A stretch of 64,000 nt of DNA from Roseibacillus sp. (lineage in GTDB: Bacteria > Verrucomicrobiota > Verrucomicrobiia > Verrucomicrobiales > Akkermansiaceae), in contig JAQWTV010000159.1 of the NCBI GenBank assembly GCA_029242545.1, positions 1-64,000 on the forward strand. The letters are read 5' to 3'. The notes beneath the pieces were generated by a model. It did no database searches. It was given only the letters and a program-made list of their open reading frames with translations, and had not been told where the DNA came from. The translations under genes were made by a program, and so were the position numbers. Below are positions 37,377-45,934 of the stretch, piece after piece. Within the stretch, counting starts at the first letter, position 1, and each line of letters begins with the position of its first letter.

Positions 37377-38618
37377 ATGAATCGTGTTATTTCGACCCTT
37401 CTTGCCACAACGCTGATGGCCACTTCGGTCTACGCCGCGCGACCCGACTGGCTTCAGTGGAGAGGCCCAACACGGGATAGTAAGATTCACAAATCTGCCA
37501 AGGCTTGGCCAAGCAAACTGACTGAGGGCAACCTTAAGAAGAAATGGTCGGTCGATCTCGCGGAGGGCTACTCCTCCCCAGTTGTCGCAGGCAATCGGGT
37601 CATCACGGTAGAGACGAAGTCCAAGAAGAACGAAATCGTTCGTGCCTTCGATCGTGATTCCGGAAAACAGCTCTGGGAAACATCATGGGCGGGGTCCATG
37701 AAAGTTCCCTTTTTTGCTGCCAAGAACGGTAGCTGGGTCCGCAGTTCACCAGCGTCTGATGGCAAACATATTTATGTTGGCGGGATGGTGGATGTCCTTG
37801 TCGCCCTTGATCTTACTTCCGGAAAAGAGAAGTGGCGCATCGATTTCCCAAAGACTGAGAAGACCACAAAACCTCAGTTCGGCTTTGCGTGTTCTCCCTT
37901 GCTCGACAAGGACAGTATCTACGTTCAGATCGGGAGCGCTCTCCGCAAAATCCGCAAGGATAATGGAGAGACCATGTGGAAATCTCTCGCTGATGAGAGA
38001 GCGATGTTTGGCTCTGCCTTTTCATCACCGGTTCGGGCTCAGATCGGAAAACGAGACCAGATTGTGGTTCAAACCCGGATGGAGCTTGCGGGAGTGTCCC
38101 CCCACGACGGGAAAGTCATCTGGAAAACTCCCGTCAAGGCCTTCCGGGGAATGAATATTCTCACCCCGACCGTGATCGGAGATAGGGTGTTTACCTCCAC
38201 CTATGGCGGCGGCACTTTCTGGTATGGAGTGGAGACCAAGGCTAACAAGCAGGATGTCTCCTCCCTCTGGCAGCACAAGGTTGAAGGTTATATGTCCTCG
38301 CCAGTCGTTGTCGACGGCCTGGTCTACATGCATGGACGCGACAAGCGCTTCCACTGTATCGACCCCTCAACCAAGAAGCTCCTCTGGTCCAGTGGTGAGG
38401 TATTCGGGGATTACTGGTCCATGGTGGCAAATGGAAAGCACATCCTTGCTCTGGATAGCCGTGGATACCTCCATCTTATTGAAGCCAACCCGGATAGCTT
38501 CCAGCCCATCGGCAAGGTCGAGGTTAGCGGCAGGCCCACTTGGGCCCATCTGGTAGTGTGTGGAGACGAAGTTTACATCCGGGACCTCAAGGGCCTCACC
38601 GCCTACACCTGGAAGTAG
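37377..38618 (+). CDS. Exported PQQ-type beta-propeller protein
   Basis: From ATG 37377 the product is 413 residues with signal peptide (MNRVISTLLATTLMATSVYA). WLQWRGPTRD opens the mature part. Blades with the repeats VRAFDRDSGKQLWETSW, VALDLTSGKEKWRIDF, LRKIRKDNGETMWKSL and HCIDPSTKKLLWSSG are readable, each with a docking Trp. It is a homologue of the protein at 2177-3523. The family has many members in PVC bacteria; a quinone cofactor is not evident. It converges with the proton-channel cassette. Confidence 0.85.
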   Translation: MNRVISTLLATTLMATSVYAARPDWLQWRGPTRDSKIHKSAKAWPSKLTEGNLKKKWSVDLAEGYSSPVVAGNRVITVETKSKKNEIVRAFDRDSGKQLWETSWAGSMKVPFFAAKNGSWVRSSPASDGKHIYVGGMVDVLVALDLTSGKEKWRIDFPKTEKTTKPQFGFACSPLLDKDSIYVQIGSALRKIRKDNGETMWKSLADERAMFGSAFSSPVRAQIGKRDQIVVQTRMELAGVSPHDGKVIWKTPVKAFRGMNILTPTVIGDRVFTSTYGGGTFWYGVETKANKQDVSSLWQHKVEGYMSSPVVVDGLVYMHGRDKRFHCIDPSTKKLLWSSGEVFGDYWSMVANGKHILALDSRGYLHLIEANPDSFQPIGKVEVSGRPTWAHLVVCGDEVYIRDLKGLTAYTWK

Positions 38619-38637
38619 GCAGCCCACAGGAACTCGG

Positions 38638-39729
38638 TTAGTCGAGAATATCCTCTGTCGGCTTTTTCTTCGGCGAGGGCTTCTTCCCGGGCTTTTGAGC
38701 CGGAGGGCTCCAATCAGGATGGGGAGTCGCCCATATCTTGCGCTCTCCAAGATTCAGGGTTTGACGCACCGCATCATCAGCAAAGATCCATCCGACAGGG
38801 ATTCGCTTTTTCTCCGCGATTCTACGAACTTCGATATATTGCTCGAACGAGTCCCGGGTCACATAAAACCGGAGATAGTCTCGGTCAAATGACGCCGCAA
38901 CCATGACCCTGTTTCCGGCTGAGTTGGGTTTTGCAAGGTCCTCGAGGGCCTCGCCCTTGCCCTCCCTCGGGCAACAGAAAACCAAGAGGTGCCCGTTCTC
39001 GTGCAGCTTGAATTCATACCTGAAAAGTGGATTGCTCTCCTTCAATTTATCCAGCAGAGGCATAATCTTGTCTCTATCGTATCGATTCTTGTATTTGGGG
39101 TCGCGGGACAACAGGTCCTTTCTGGGCCTTACCTTGGCCGCAATGGCGTCCAGGATCCGATCCCGGTCGAAATGAATCAATGTTCCACCGCGGATGATCA
39201 TCCGGATCTCTTTCGCTTCCTCTTCAGGAACACGGGGGTTGGGAAGGCGGACCAGTTTAGGCTTCCTGTTTCTGACGCTTTCCTCTTCCTCCTCTGCCTT
39301 GCTTCTCAACTGTGCCAGTCTGCCACCCTCGGATACCAACTTCTGTTTTAGCTCCTCGACCTCCTGCTCAATGATTGCCAACTCGAGATCCAGCTTCTTG
39401 AAACGGGCTTCGCTGTTTCTGAGCTCTTTCCGGTCCGCGATCAAGGCGCTCAAATCCCCTCGTGCCTTCTCCACATCCTCAGGGGCCACCATCTCGGGCT
39501 CTTTCAGTTGATCGAGGCGCTCCATCACCATTTTCTCCTTCGCCTCCAGCTCAGACATCATCGCAACGGTCACTTCCGGGAGGTTGGCTCGAATCCGCTT
39601 GGCCGCACTCGAGACGTTCACCTGAGTGACAATCAGAACAACGATAAGAACCCCCACCACATTCGTCATAGTATCGAGAAGAGAGTCCAGGCTCCCCATC
39701 GCATCATCTCTTTTTCTACGTCGTGCCAT
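38638..39729 (-). CDS. ExbD/MotB-like membrane protein with coiled coil (cassette partner 2)
   Basis: Third gene of a minus-strand cassette, seven bases after the preceding stop. A 363-residue protein with one N-terminal membrane helix (residues about 13-37, SLDSLLDTMTNVVGVLIVVL). D19 in LLDTMTNVVG sits where ExbD/TolR place the proton-carrying Asp. After it comes a long coiled coil (about 55-175), a globular domain (about 190-330) and a Lys/Pro-rich tail. No OmpA peptidoglycan-binding motif is seen. Topology: helix in the membrane, the rest outside the cytoplasm, by analogy with ExbD and MotB. Confidence 0.65.
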   Translation of the reverse strand: MARRRKRDDAMGSLDSLLDTMTNVVGVLIVVLIVTQVNVSSAAKRIRANLPEVTVAMMSELEAKEKMVMERLDQLKEPEMVAPEDVEKARGDLSALIADRKELRNSEARFKKLDLELAIIEQEVEELKQKLVSEGGRLAQLRSKAEEEEESVRNRKPKLVRLPNPRVPEEEAKEIRMIIRGGTLIHFDRDRILDAIAAKVRPRKDLLSRDPKYKNRYDRDKIMPLLDKLKESNPLFRYEFKLHENGHLLVFCCPREGKGEALEDLAKPNSAGNRVMVAASFDRDYLRFYVTRDSFEQYIEVRRIAEKKRIPVGWIFADDAVRQTLNLGERKIWATPHPDWSPPAQKPGKKPSPKKKPTEDILD

Positions 39730-39736
39730 GGCCTTA

Positions 39737-40537
39737 TCAGCGTCGTTTACTGAAGAATTCCTTGAGGTCCAGATCTCCTCTACCGATCAGAGGAACCTTA
39801 CTTGTCACCGCACCAACTCCCCGCGCGAAATCACGAGCCGCATAGAAACTGGATCGCGCATCATCCCTTACAAGAAATACTATGATTCGGTTTTCTTTCG
39901 ATGCCACATACTCCACCGCCTGCCGGAACTTTGCATTCCTTGATAACTCCTTACGAGTTACCTCCACTCGCTGGGAAGGACTGTGAATGACCACTCCCTC
40001 CTTACGCGCTTCCACAAAAACAGGAGTGACCTTCCGGAAATAATTGGAGTTCGAAAGAATCCTCAGGGGAAGGCCCCTCCCGGCCTGCTTGGCAAGCTCT
40101 CCCAGTTTTTCTTTCCCCTCAACCAACCCCGCCTCAACCTTTTTGGTAGCATCCCGGATTTTTTCCCGTTCCGCCTTCGCCTCGTCAACCTGACGGACAA
40201 GCGGAGGAACCTTTGATCCTTCCTTGCGAAGAGTCTCGATCTCTGCCGAGACCTTCTCGATCTGCTCCTTGAGCTCGGCCAGATCCACGACATCAGTATT
40301 CGTCTTCTGCAACTCCTGCTCCTTCAGCTCGACCTCGGCTTCCCGCTCTACAATTTCATCCTGCAGTGCAACATAGTCTTCGGCCCGGGCGATCGCTTCG
40401 TCTTTCCGCCCCTGAAGAACCTCCGACACACTTAGAGCAACAATCAGAATCGTGAGAGAACCAATCAGGCACGCAAGGATGCTAAGAAATGGAAATAACG
40501 AGATCTCTGGTCCCGCGGATGCTCGCCCCCTGGCCAT
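39737..40537 (-). CDS. ExbD-like membrane protein lacking the acidic helix residue (cassette partner 1)
   Basis: Middle gene of the cassette, 47 bases after the channel gene. A 266-residue protein with a single N-terminal membrane helix (about 12-40, ISLFPFLSILACLIGSLTIL), then a coiled coil (about 45-135) and a globular domain (about 160-260). The PFLSILA motif matches ExbD PFIDVML, but Ser19 replaces the proton-binding Asp. It shares the short MARxR start and overall architecture with the next gene, so the two look like diverged paralogues. The pair would then be asymmetric. Confidence 0.65.
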   Translation of the reverse strand: MARGRASAGPEISLFPFLSILACLIGSLTILIVALSVSEVLQGRKDEAIARAEDYVALQDEIVEREAEVELKEQELQKTNTDVVDLAELKEQIEKVSAEIETLRKEGSKVPPLVRQVDEAKAEREKIRDATKKVEAGLVEGKEKLGELAKQAGRGLPLRILSNSNYFRKVTPVFVEARKEGVVIHSPSQRVEVTRKELSRNAKFRQAVEYVASKENRIIVFLVRDDARSSFYAARDFARGVGAVTSKVPLIGRGDLDLKEFFSKRR

Positions 40538-40584
40538 TGTCTTATATTAATTTTGCGATTTCTCCGGCTTTTCCACTGCCACAC

Positions 40585-41907
40585 TCAAAACCACTTTCTT
40601 TTTTTCTCAATCTTGACCTGCTTTCCATCCAATTCCCGAAGCACCTTGTTGAGCTCTTTCATCCCCTCCGCAAGGACTTGAAATGAGGCCTTCACCCTCT
40701 CTGAAGTTGTCTCGAGAGTGTGCTTGGACTGAACCTCCAAGCTTTCCGCCATTGCCCCAACCTTCTCCTCAATCACGGATCGTTGCGAATCGATCGCAGC
40801 AGTGGTCTGCTCGACCAGTTGGAGCTGTTTCGCCTGCCCCTCGGCCATCCCTTCCCCAACCTCCCTTAACTGCTGTAGAAGGTCTTGCTGGCTCTCCGCA
40901 AGAACCGGGGCAAGGGCATTAGCAAGAGATCGGGTATTATCGGCAATATCTGAAACACCACCGGCATCACTGAGCCTCTTAAGAAGGTTTTCAAGGCAGT
41001 AACTGTCCACCGAGGCCAGGAGGTCTTCCTCCGCCTTCTGCATTCCACTGGCGGGAAAACTTAAGAGAATGCTCATGCAGAGAGCAACCAGAGTTGTATC
41101 AAAAGCAACTCCAAGGCCGACCGTCACCTCTGTCAACTGGTCCATAAGTGAAGCCATCTCCTGCGTGCCGGACATCCCTCCCGCTAAACCTGCAATGGCA
41201 GTCGAAATCCCAAGGACCGTCCCAATAAAACCCATGATTGGGATGGCCCACAGAAAAACTTTCACAAGAGTATAGCTGCCACTGATCTTTCCCGCATCAA
41301 TCTCGGACTGCATCTCCATCATACTCGCTACCTCAGGATTGCTCTCGCGGGCCTTGAAGTGCTCAAGACCACGCCGGATTCGTCGAAGCATGTAACTGTC
41401 CACCATCTTGGCAGGCAAGGTGGCCTGGTAGCTCAGGAAGTTGTCAACATTCTGTGGAGTAATCGCGTCCGCGATGGAAACGGGAAGAACATCGATAATC
41501 AGTGCCCGTCGCTCTACCTTCAATCGACGGTATTTCAGGATCATGATTCCTGCAGCCCATCCGAGGAACAGAACCAGCACGAAAGGCACCCACCCTCGAT
41601 CGAGAAAGAGAGCTCCAAAGTAAGCATCCTTGAGAGGAAGCATCATGAGCAGGAAGCCCGCACTGATTGCGGCGCCTATAGCAAAACCCGTCCACAGCTC
41701 ACGATTCCCGGCACTTCCCCAGTCCTGCCCTCCCGGGCTACCCTCCATGGCAGGATCCTGCTGTTGGGAAACTACCCCTGGAGCAGACAGGGAGCCGAGA
41801 GCCGGAACCATACAGTTTGTTCCGCAGAAGGGGCACTTCACCTGTGTCTCTGAGGCGAGTTGCTGGGCCAGAAGAGCCTGGCTACACGAAGGACAGGAAA
41901 ATCTCAC
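40585..41907 (-). CDS. MotA/TolQ/ExbB proton-channel family protein with N-terminal zinc ribbon
   Basis: First gene of the cassette, 440 residues. The N-terminus holds CPSC (C5, C8) and CPFC (C25, C28), a zinc-ribbon pattern. Four membrane helices are predicted at about 72-91, 106-125, 213-240 and 262-288; WAIPIMGFIGTVLGISTAIAGL and VTVGLGVAFDTTLVALCMS are the signature pair of the ExbB/TolQ/MotA family, lining the proton path. The C-terminal 140 residues are a long charged, coiled-coil tail, like that of ZorA. It likely forms a pentamer that energises the two ExbD-like partners downstream. No zorC/zorD-like nuclease genes are nearby. Confidence 0.8.
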   Translation of the reverse strand: MRFSCPSCSQALLAQQLASETQVKCPFCGTNCMVPALGSLSAPGVVSQQQDPAMEGSPGGQDWGSAGNRELWTGFAIGAAISAGFLLMMLPLKDAYFGALFLDRGWVPFVLVLFLGWAAGIMILKYRRLKVERRALIIDVLPVSIADAITPQNVDNFLSYQATLPAKMVDSYMLRRIRRGLEHFKARESNPEVASMMEMQSEIDAGKISGSYTLVKVFLWAIPIMGFIGTVLGISTAIAGLAGGMSGTQEMASLMDQLTEVTVGLGVAFDTTLVALCMSILLSFPASGMQKAEEDLLASVDSYCLENLLKRLSDAGGVSDIADNTRSLANALAPVLAESQQDLLQQLREVGEGMAEGQAKQLQLVEQTTAAIDSQRSVIEEKVGAMAESLEVQSKHTLETTSERVKASFQVLAEGMKELNKVLRELDGKQVKIEKKRKWF

Positions 41908-42090
41908 ACCTCAGTTGATCCTATGGGAGGCTCGAGTGCAACTCAGCGCATCAAATCCAGCTCCATAAGTCTCGCCCCCTTTGAAGAGAGCCACTTAGCC
42001 TGACTTGGTCATTTCTCGCTTCCTATCTCGAGAATGTTCCCTTTCCATTCCCTATCTCAAAGAACCTATGGCGGGACACTTTACAGCATC

Positions 42091-43518
42091 ATGAACACCA
42101 CACGCATCCTCCTTCTGGCGCTCATTACCGGTTTTGCGCCCTTCATCGCCTCTGCGGAAGGGAAAAAGGCGCCCAGCGAGACCCCTAATATTGTCATTAT
42201 CATGACCGACGACCAGGGTTATGCCGATGTAGGAAAGTTTGGCGCGAAAGGGTTCTCTACTCCCAATCTCGACCAGATGGCGAACGAAGGGCTGCACTTT
42301 ACCAACTGGTATGTCCCTCAGGCAGTGTGTGGGGCTTCACGGGCCGGACTGCTCACCGGGTGTTACCCAAATCGCATCCAAATGCTCGGGGCTCCTGGCC
42401 CAAGCTCGCGAGGAGGTATTTCAGACGGCGAGTTACTTATCTCTGAGATGCTCCGGGAACGCGGTTACGCCACCGCTCTCTTTGGAAAGTGGCACCTTGG
42501 CCACCACCAGAAATTCCTGCCTCTCCAGCACGGTTTCGATGAATACTATGGGTTACCCTACTCCAATGACATGTGGCCCTACCATCCCGGCGTCCGTCAT
42601 CTCCCAATGGAAAAGCGACTCAAGCGGTGGCCTCATCTCCCTATGATTGAGGGGAACAAGATCATTAATAAAGAGGTCTCACCTGATGATCAGGTTGGTC
42701 TCACAACCTCTTATACCGAAAAGGCCGTAGACTTCATCACCCGTAACAGGACTAAACCATTCTTTCTCTACGTGGCTCACTCCATGCCTCACGTTCCTCT
42801 TTTTGTCTCAGAAAAATTCAAGGGCAAATCTGAACAGGGACTTTACGGAGATGTCATCATGGAGATTGACTGGTCTGTCGGCCAGATCCTTTCAGCCCTG
42901 AAAAGATTCGATCTGGCAGACAATACCCTGATCCTGTTCACCAGCGACAACGGGCCTTGGTTAAGCTACGGAAACCACGCCGGAAGCGCTCATCCACTCC
43001 GCGAAGGAAAGGGAACCACCTGGGAAGGAGGACAGCGGGTCCCCTGTATCGTACGTTGGCCTCGGAGAATTCCTGCGGGCCAAGCTTGCCATACTCCGGC
43101 CATGCACATTGATCTTTTCCCCACGATCCAAAATATTGTGGGAGGCACAGAGCCTCCTCACCAGATTGATGGGCGGGATATCACTGCTCTTCTCACTAAT
43201 CCCGGAGAGGCAAAAAGCCCACACGAGGCATATTTCTTTTACCGTGGAGATCGGCTTGAGGCCGTTCGCTCTGGAAAATGGAGTCTCCATCTCAATCACT
43301 CCTATCGGAGCCTGAAAGATCAGCCGGGAAATGATGGCATTCCCGGGCCCTATATTCAGAAACAGACAGAGGTGACCCTCTACGATCTTGAAAAGGATCT
43401 CAGTCAGAAAAGAAATATAGCCCAGGATTATCCAAGCGTCGTCGACCGTCTTCAGGGACTGGCAAAGAAGTTTGACGCCAGTCTCAGGGCTAATAGCCGC
43501 CTCAAGGGATCTCTCTAA
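42091..43518 (+). CDS. Type I sulfatase (exported)
   Basis: From ATG 42091 the product is 475 residues with signal peptide (MNTTRILLLALITGFAPFIA). The active-site motif is C80-G-A-S-R in AVCGASRAGLLTG, the permitted variant with Ala in place of Pro. IVIIMTDDQGYADVG supplies metal aspartates, FGKWHLG a conserved Lys-His pair and FTSDNGPWL the second Asp-Asn. It resembles the arylsulfatase A/GalNAc-6-sulfatase group. It converges on another sulfatase gene 80 bases downstream. The substrate is unknown. Confidence 0.92.
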   Translation: MNTTRILLLALITGFAPFIASAEGKKAPSETPNIVIIMTDDQGYADVGKFGAKGFSTPNLDQMANEGLHFTNWYVPQAVCGASRAGLLTGCYPNRIQMLGAPGPSSRGGISDGELLISEMLRERGYATALFGKWHLGHHQKFLPLQHGFDEYYGLPYSNDMWPYHPGVRHLPMEKRLKRWPHLPMIEGNKIINKEVSPDDQVGLTTSYTEKAVDFITRNRTKPFFLYVAHSMPHVPLFVSEKFKGKSEQGLYGDVIMEIDWSVGQILSALKRFDLADNTLILFTSDNGPWLSYGNHAGSAHPLREGKGTTWEGGQRVPCIVRWPRRIPAGQACHTPAMHIDLFPTIQNIVGGTEPPHQIDGRDITALLTNPGEAKSPHEAYFFYRGDRLEAVRSGKWSLHLNHSYRSLKDQPGNDGIPGPYIQKQTEVTLYDLEKDLSQKRNIAQDYPSVVDRLQGLAKKFDASLRANSRLKGSL

Positions 43519-43598
43519 GCGACAAGACCTCTCCGCCCTGCTCTCTAGCACCCTGACGATCGAGGATACGCTCTTTTCCCTTACCTTGCGGGGCGTGC

Positions 43599-45164
43599 TC
43601 AATCGGGACGACCCCTGGAAATCACACCCGGCAGCGCAAGTCCCTCCTTTCTCCACCGTGGGTTGCCAAAAATCCTCTTGTCGGTGAACTCGTAGTGGTC
43701 CCAGGGAGACTGGCCCTTCATCCGTGGATCACCGGTCGCACGAAGATAGTCTTCCATCTTTCTCCGAAGAGATAACTTCACCCCCGCAAATTTCTCCTCT
43801 GCTGCGAGATTGTTCAACTGATGTGGATCCTGCTCCATATCATATAACTCCTCAATAGGACGCCGCCCAAAAGAGAGGCGATAGTAGGGTGCTATCGTGG
43901 CTTCATTACAGTTTTTCATGAGAAACTCCTTGGTTGCTCCTCGATCGCAGTCCCCGATGAAGCCCTGATGAGAAGACACAAAATCAGGATCACCTGCCGG
44001 CCAGCGATCCGGCTCGTAATTCCGGATGTAGGCAAAGGAATTGGTTCGAATACATCGGGCAGGGTAACCCACTCCGTCACGGCGACAGATAATATGACGC
44101 TCAAATCCGGTTACCACGAAATCACGGGGCTTGGTGGAGCCTTCTTCATCTAACGACTGGAGAGGCTGCCCTTTCATATCCCCCGGGACCTCTACTCCTG
44201 CGGCAACCAAAAAGGTCGGAGCAAGGTCAACAAGATTGACCAGATCTCCCCGAGTCTCGGCTCTCTTTGCTGGCCCCGGGAATCGAATAGCCAGAGGCAC
44301 CCGGGTTCCGGAATCATAAAGATTGCACTTGGACCTTGGCATTGGATTTCCATGGTCACTGGTTACCACGATGAGAGTGCTCTCAAGTAGATTCTCCCTT
44401 GCGAGCAACTCTATCATCCTTCCGAGATGCCTGTCGAAGTGCTCGATCTCGAGGGCGTAATCGAGAAATTCTCCCCGCACAACCGGGTCATCGGGAAGGC
44501 TTCCGGGAACGAGCGCATCCGCAAGGTTCTTTCCCGCTTTTTTCCATGCGCCTTCTTCAAACCCCTGATGGGGTTCATTCGAACCATACCAAAAAAAGAA
44601 GGGCTTCTCCTTGTCCCTTGCGGCGAGGAAGTCCTCAAAGTTGGCGGCATAGTCCAGATTGCTCATTCCTGGGCGTCGCTGCTTCAATGTCCTGCGGTGG
44701 AAAGATTCACCAAGAATCGCCTCAGTCTGGATCGAGGAATACGAACGTAGCGGCAACTTTTTCCCCTCGGCTGGAGTAAACCCCTCCAACTGTCCCGGAC
44801 CCCAGGTCTTCCCAGTTGCCGCCAGCTGATATCCGGACTGCTGGAGAAGTAGCGAGAAAATAGCATACTCAGCTTTGAGGGTGCCCATCAGGTTTCCGCC
44901 GGGTCCAGTCTCCCACATGTTCCTCCCAGTGAGAATCGAAGTTCGGGATGGCATACAAGAGGGGCAGGAAGCAAACGCGTGTGTGAAGAGGACTCCCTCC
45001 CCCGCAAGCCGGTCGAATGCCGGCGTGCGCGTGCCCCTGTCCCCATAGGCACCCGTATGCATCCACGACTGATCATCTGAAATGGCAAAGAGGATATTTG
45101 GACGATCGGCGCCCTCACCCACTCCCAAGGAGCAAAGGACTAGCCCTACAGCGATACGAAACAT
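43599..45164 (-). CDS. Type I sulfatase, heparan N-sulfatase-like
   Basis: A 521-residue exported enzyme with a short signal peptide (MFRIAVGLVLCSLG). The formylglycine site is C70-M-P-S-R in SCPSCMPSRTSILTG, and ISDDQSWMHTGAYGD provides metal aspartates; VVTSDHGNP is the second site. The SDDQSWMHTGAYGD and PSCMPSRTSILTGR pieces resemble the SGSH (sulfamidase) subgroup, which acts on N-sulfated glucosamine, though substrate assignment is tentative. It ends 80 bases from the convergent sulfatase. Confidence 0.9.
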   Translation of the reverse strand: MFRIAVGLVLCSLGVGEGADRPNILFAISDDQSWMHTGAYGDRGTRTPAFDRLAGEGVLFTHAFASCPSCMPSRTSILTGRNMWETGPGGNLMGTLKAEYAIFSLLLQQSGYQLAATGKTWGPGQLEGFTPAEGKKLPLRSYSSIQTEAILGESFHRRTLKQRRPGMSNLDYAANFEDFLAARDKEKPFFFWYGSNEPHQGFEEGAWKKAGKNLADALVPGSLPDDPVVRGEFLDYALEIEHFDRHLGRMIELLARENLLESTLIVVTSDHGNPMPRSKCNLYDSGTRVPLAIRFPGPAKRAETRGDLVNLVDLAPTFLVAAGVEVPGDMKGQPLQSLDEEGSTKPRDFVVTGFERHIICRRDGVGYPARCIRTNSFAYIRNYEPDRWPAGDPDFVSSHQGFIGDCDRGATKEFLMKNCNEATIAPYYRLSFGRRPIEELYDMEQDPHQLNNLAAEEKFAGVKLSLRRKMEDYLRATGDPRMKGQSPWDHYEFTDKRIFGNPRWRKEGLALPGVISRGRPD

Positions 45165-45222
45165 CTGGGTGTCTTCCCAGATCTACTGGGCCTTGACAAG
45201 CGGCCATCATGACCCGCCATGC

Positions 45223-45930
45223 TTAGCGACTCCTCCAGAACGTTTGTAATTCCAGAATTCCCAGTCCTTCGAGGCTTTCAAGCTCCCCCACAGCCCCCGG
45301 AAACACATCACCTTTTGCTAGCTCACTGGGTGTCACAAGACAGCGCATTCCGGCATTGTGAGCAGCCTCCATTCCGTGCCTTGTATCCTCAATCACGAGG
45401 CAATTTTCAGGCAGCACTCCGCAACGTTTTGCCACCAGAAGATATACTGCCGGATCAGGCTTTTTAGCCGCCACATCATCACCCGCACACACTGTTGCCA
45501 GCGATGAAATCAGCTCCTCACCAAGCGAGGCCTGAAGGACTCTCTCCGCCGCCCACTTGACACACGCCGACCCTACAGCCAGTCCAACTCCGGACCCGAT
45601 AACCTCCTTGAAGAGAGATTTTACTCCAGAGCGAAGAGAGAGCGCTCCGCTTTGCAGATCATGCACCACAAGGTCCACATAAATCTCCGTCTTTCGCGCA
45701 TATAGCTTCCTGCGGGTCTCTCCAAGATTTTCCACGGGCTGAGGGAACCACGTGAGAACCTCATCGAACTTTGCGCCTCCCATTGTGCCAAGGCGCGTCC
45801 TGTAGTCTTCCTCGCTCCACTCCCGCGCGAGTTCTAACTCGCGAAAAAGAGCATTGTATGCCCTACGATGGTAGTCCTCGGTCTCCACCACCGTTCCATC
45901 GAGATCTGATATAACAAGCTCCATTGGCAT
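45223..45930 (-). CDS. HAD-superfamily phosphatase (beta-phosphoglucomutase/GPH-like)
   Basis: Last gene of a sugar operon. ATG 45930 (236 residues) follows the kinase stop by four bases, so translation is probably coupled; ATG 45924 is an alternative. HAD motif I is DLDGTVVET, motif II lies in GLAVGSACVKW, motif III Lys in AKKPDPAVY, and motif IV ED in VIEDTRHGMEAAH. The cap domain is helical (subfamily I), typical for small sugar-phosphate phosphatases and beta-phosphoglucomutase. Substrate unknown; a phosphosugar from the upstream aldolase and kinase is the likely one. Confidence 0.88.
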   Translation of the reverse strand: MPMELVISDLDGTVVETEDYHRRAYNALFRELELAREWSEEDYRTRLGTMGGAKFDEVLTWFPQPVENLGETRRKLYARKTEIYVDLVVHDLQSGALSLRSGVKSLFKEVIGSGVGLAVGSACVKWAAERVLQASLGEELISSLATVCAGDDVAAKKPDPAVYLLVAKRCGVLPENCLVIEDTRHGMEAAHNAGMRCLVTPSELAKGDVFPGAVGELESLEGLGILELQTFWRSR

Positions 45931-45934
45931 AGCG

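Noticed and set aside
40585-41907. Zorya defence assignment of the proton-channel cassette
   Set aside because: The long coiled-coil tail resembles ZorA, but the partners lack a MotB/OmpA-type peptidoglycan domain and no ZorC, ZorD or ZorE-like gene adjoins it.
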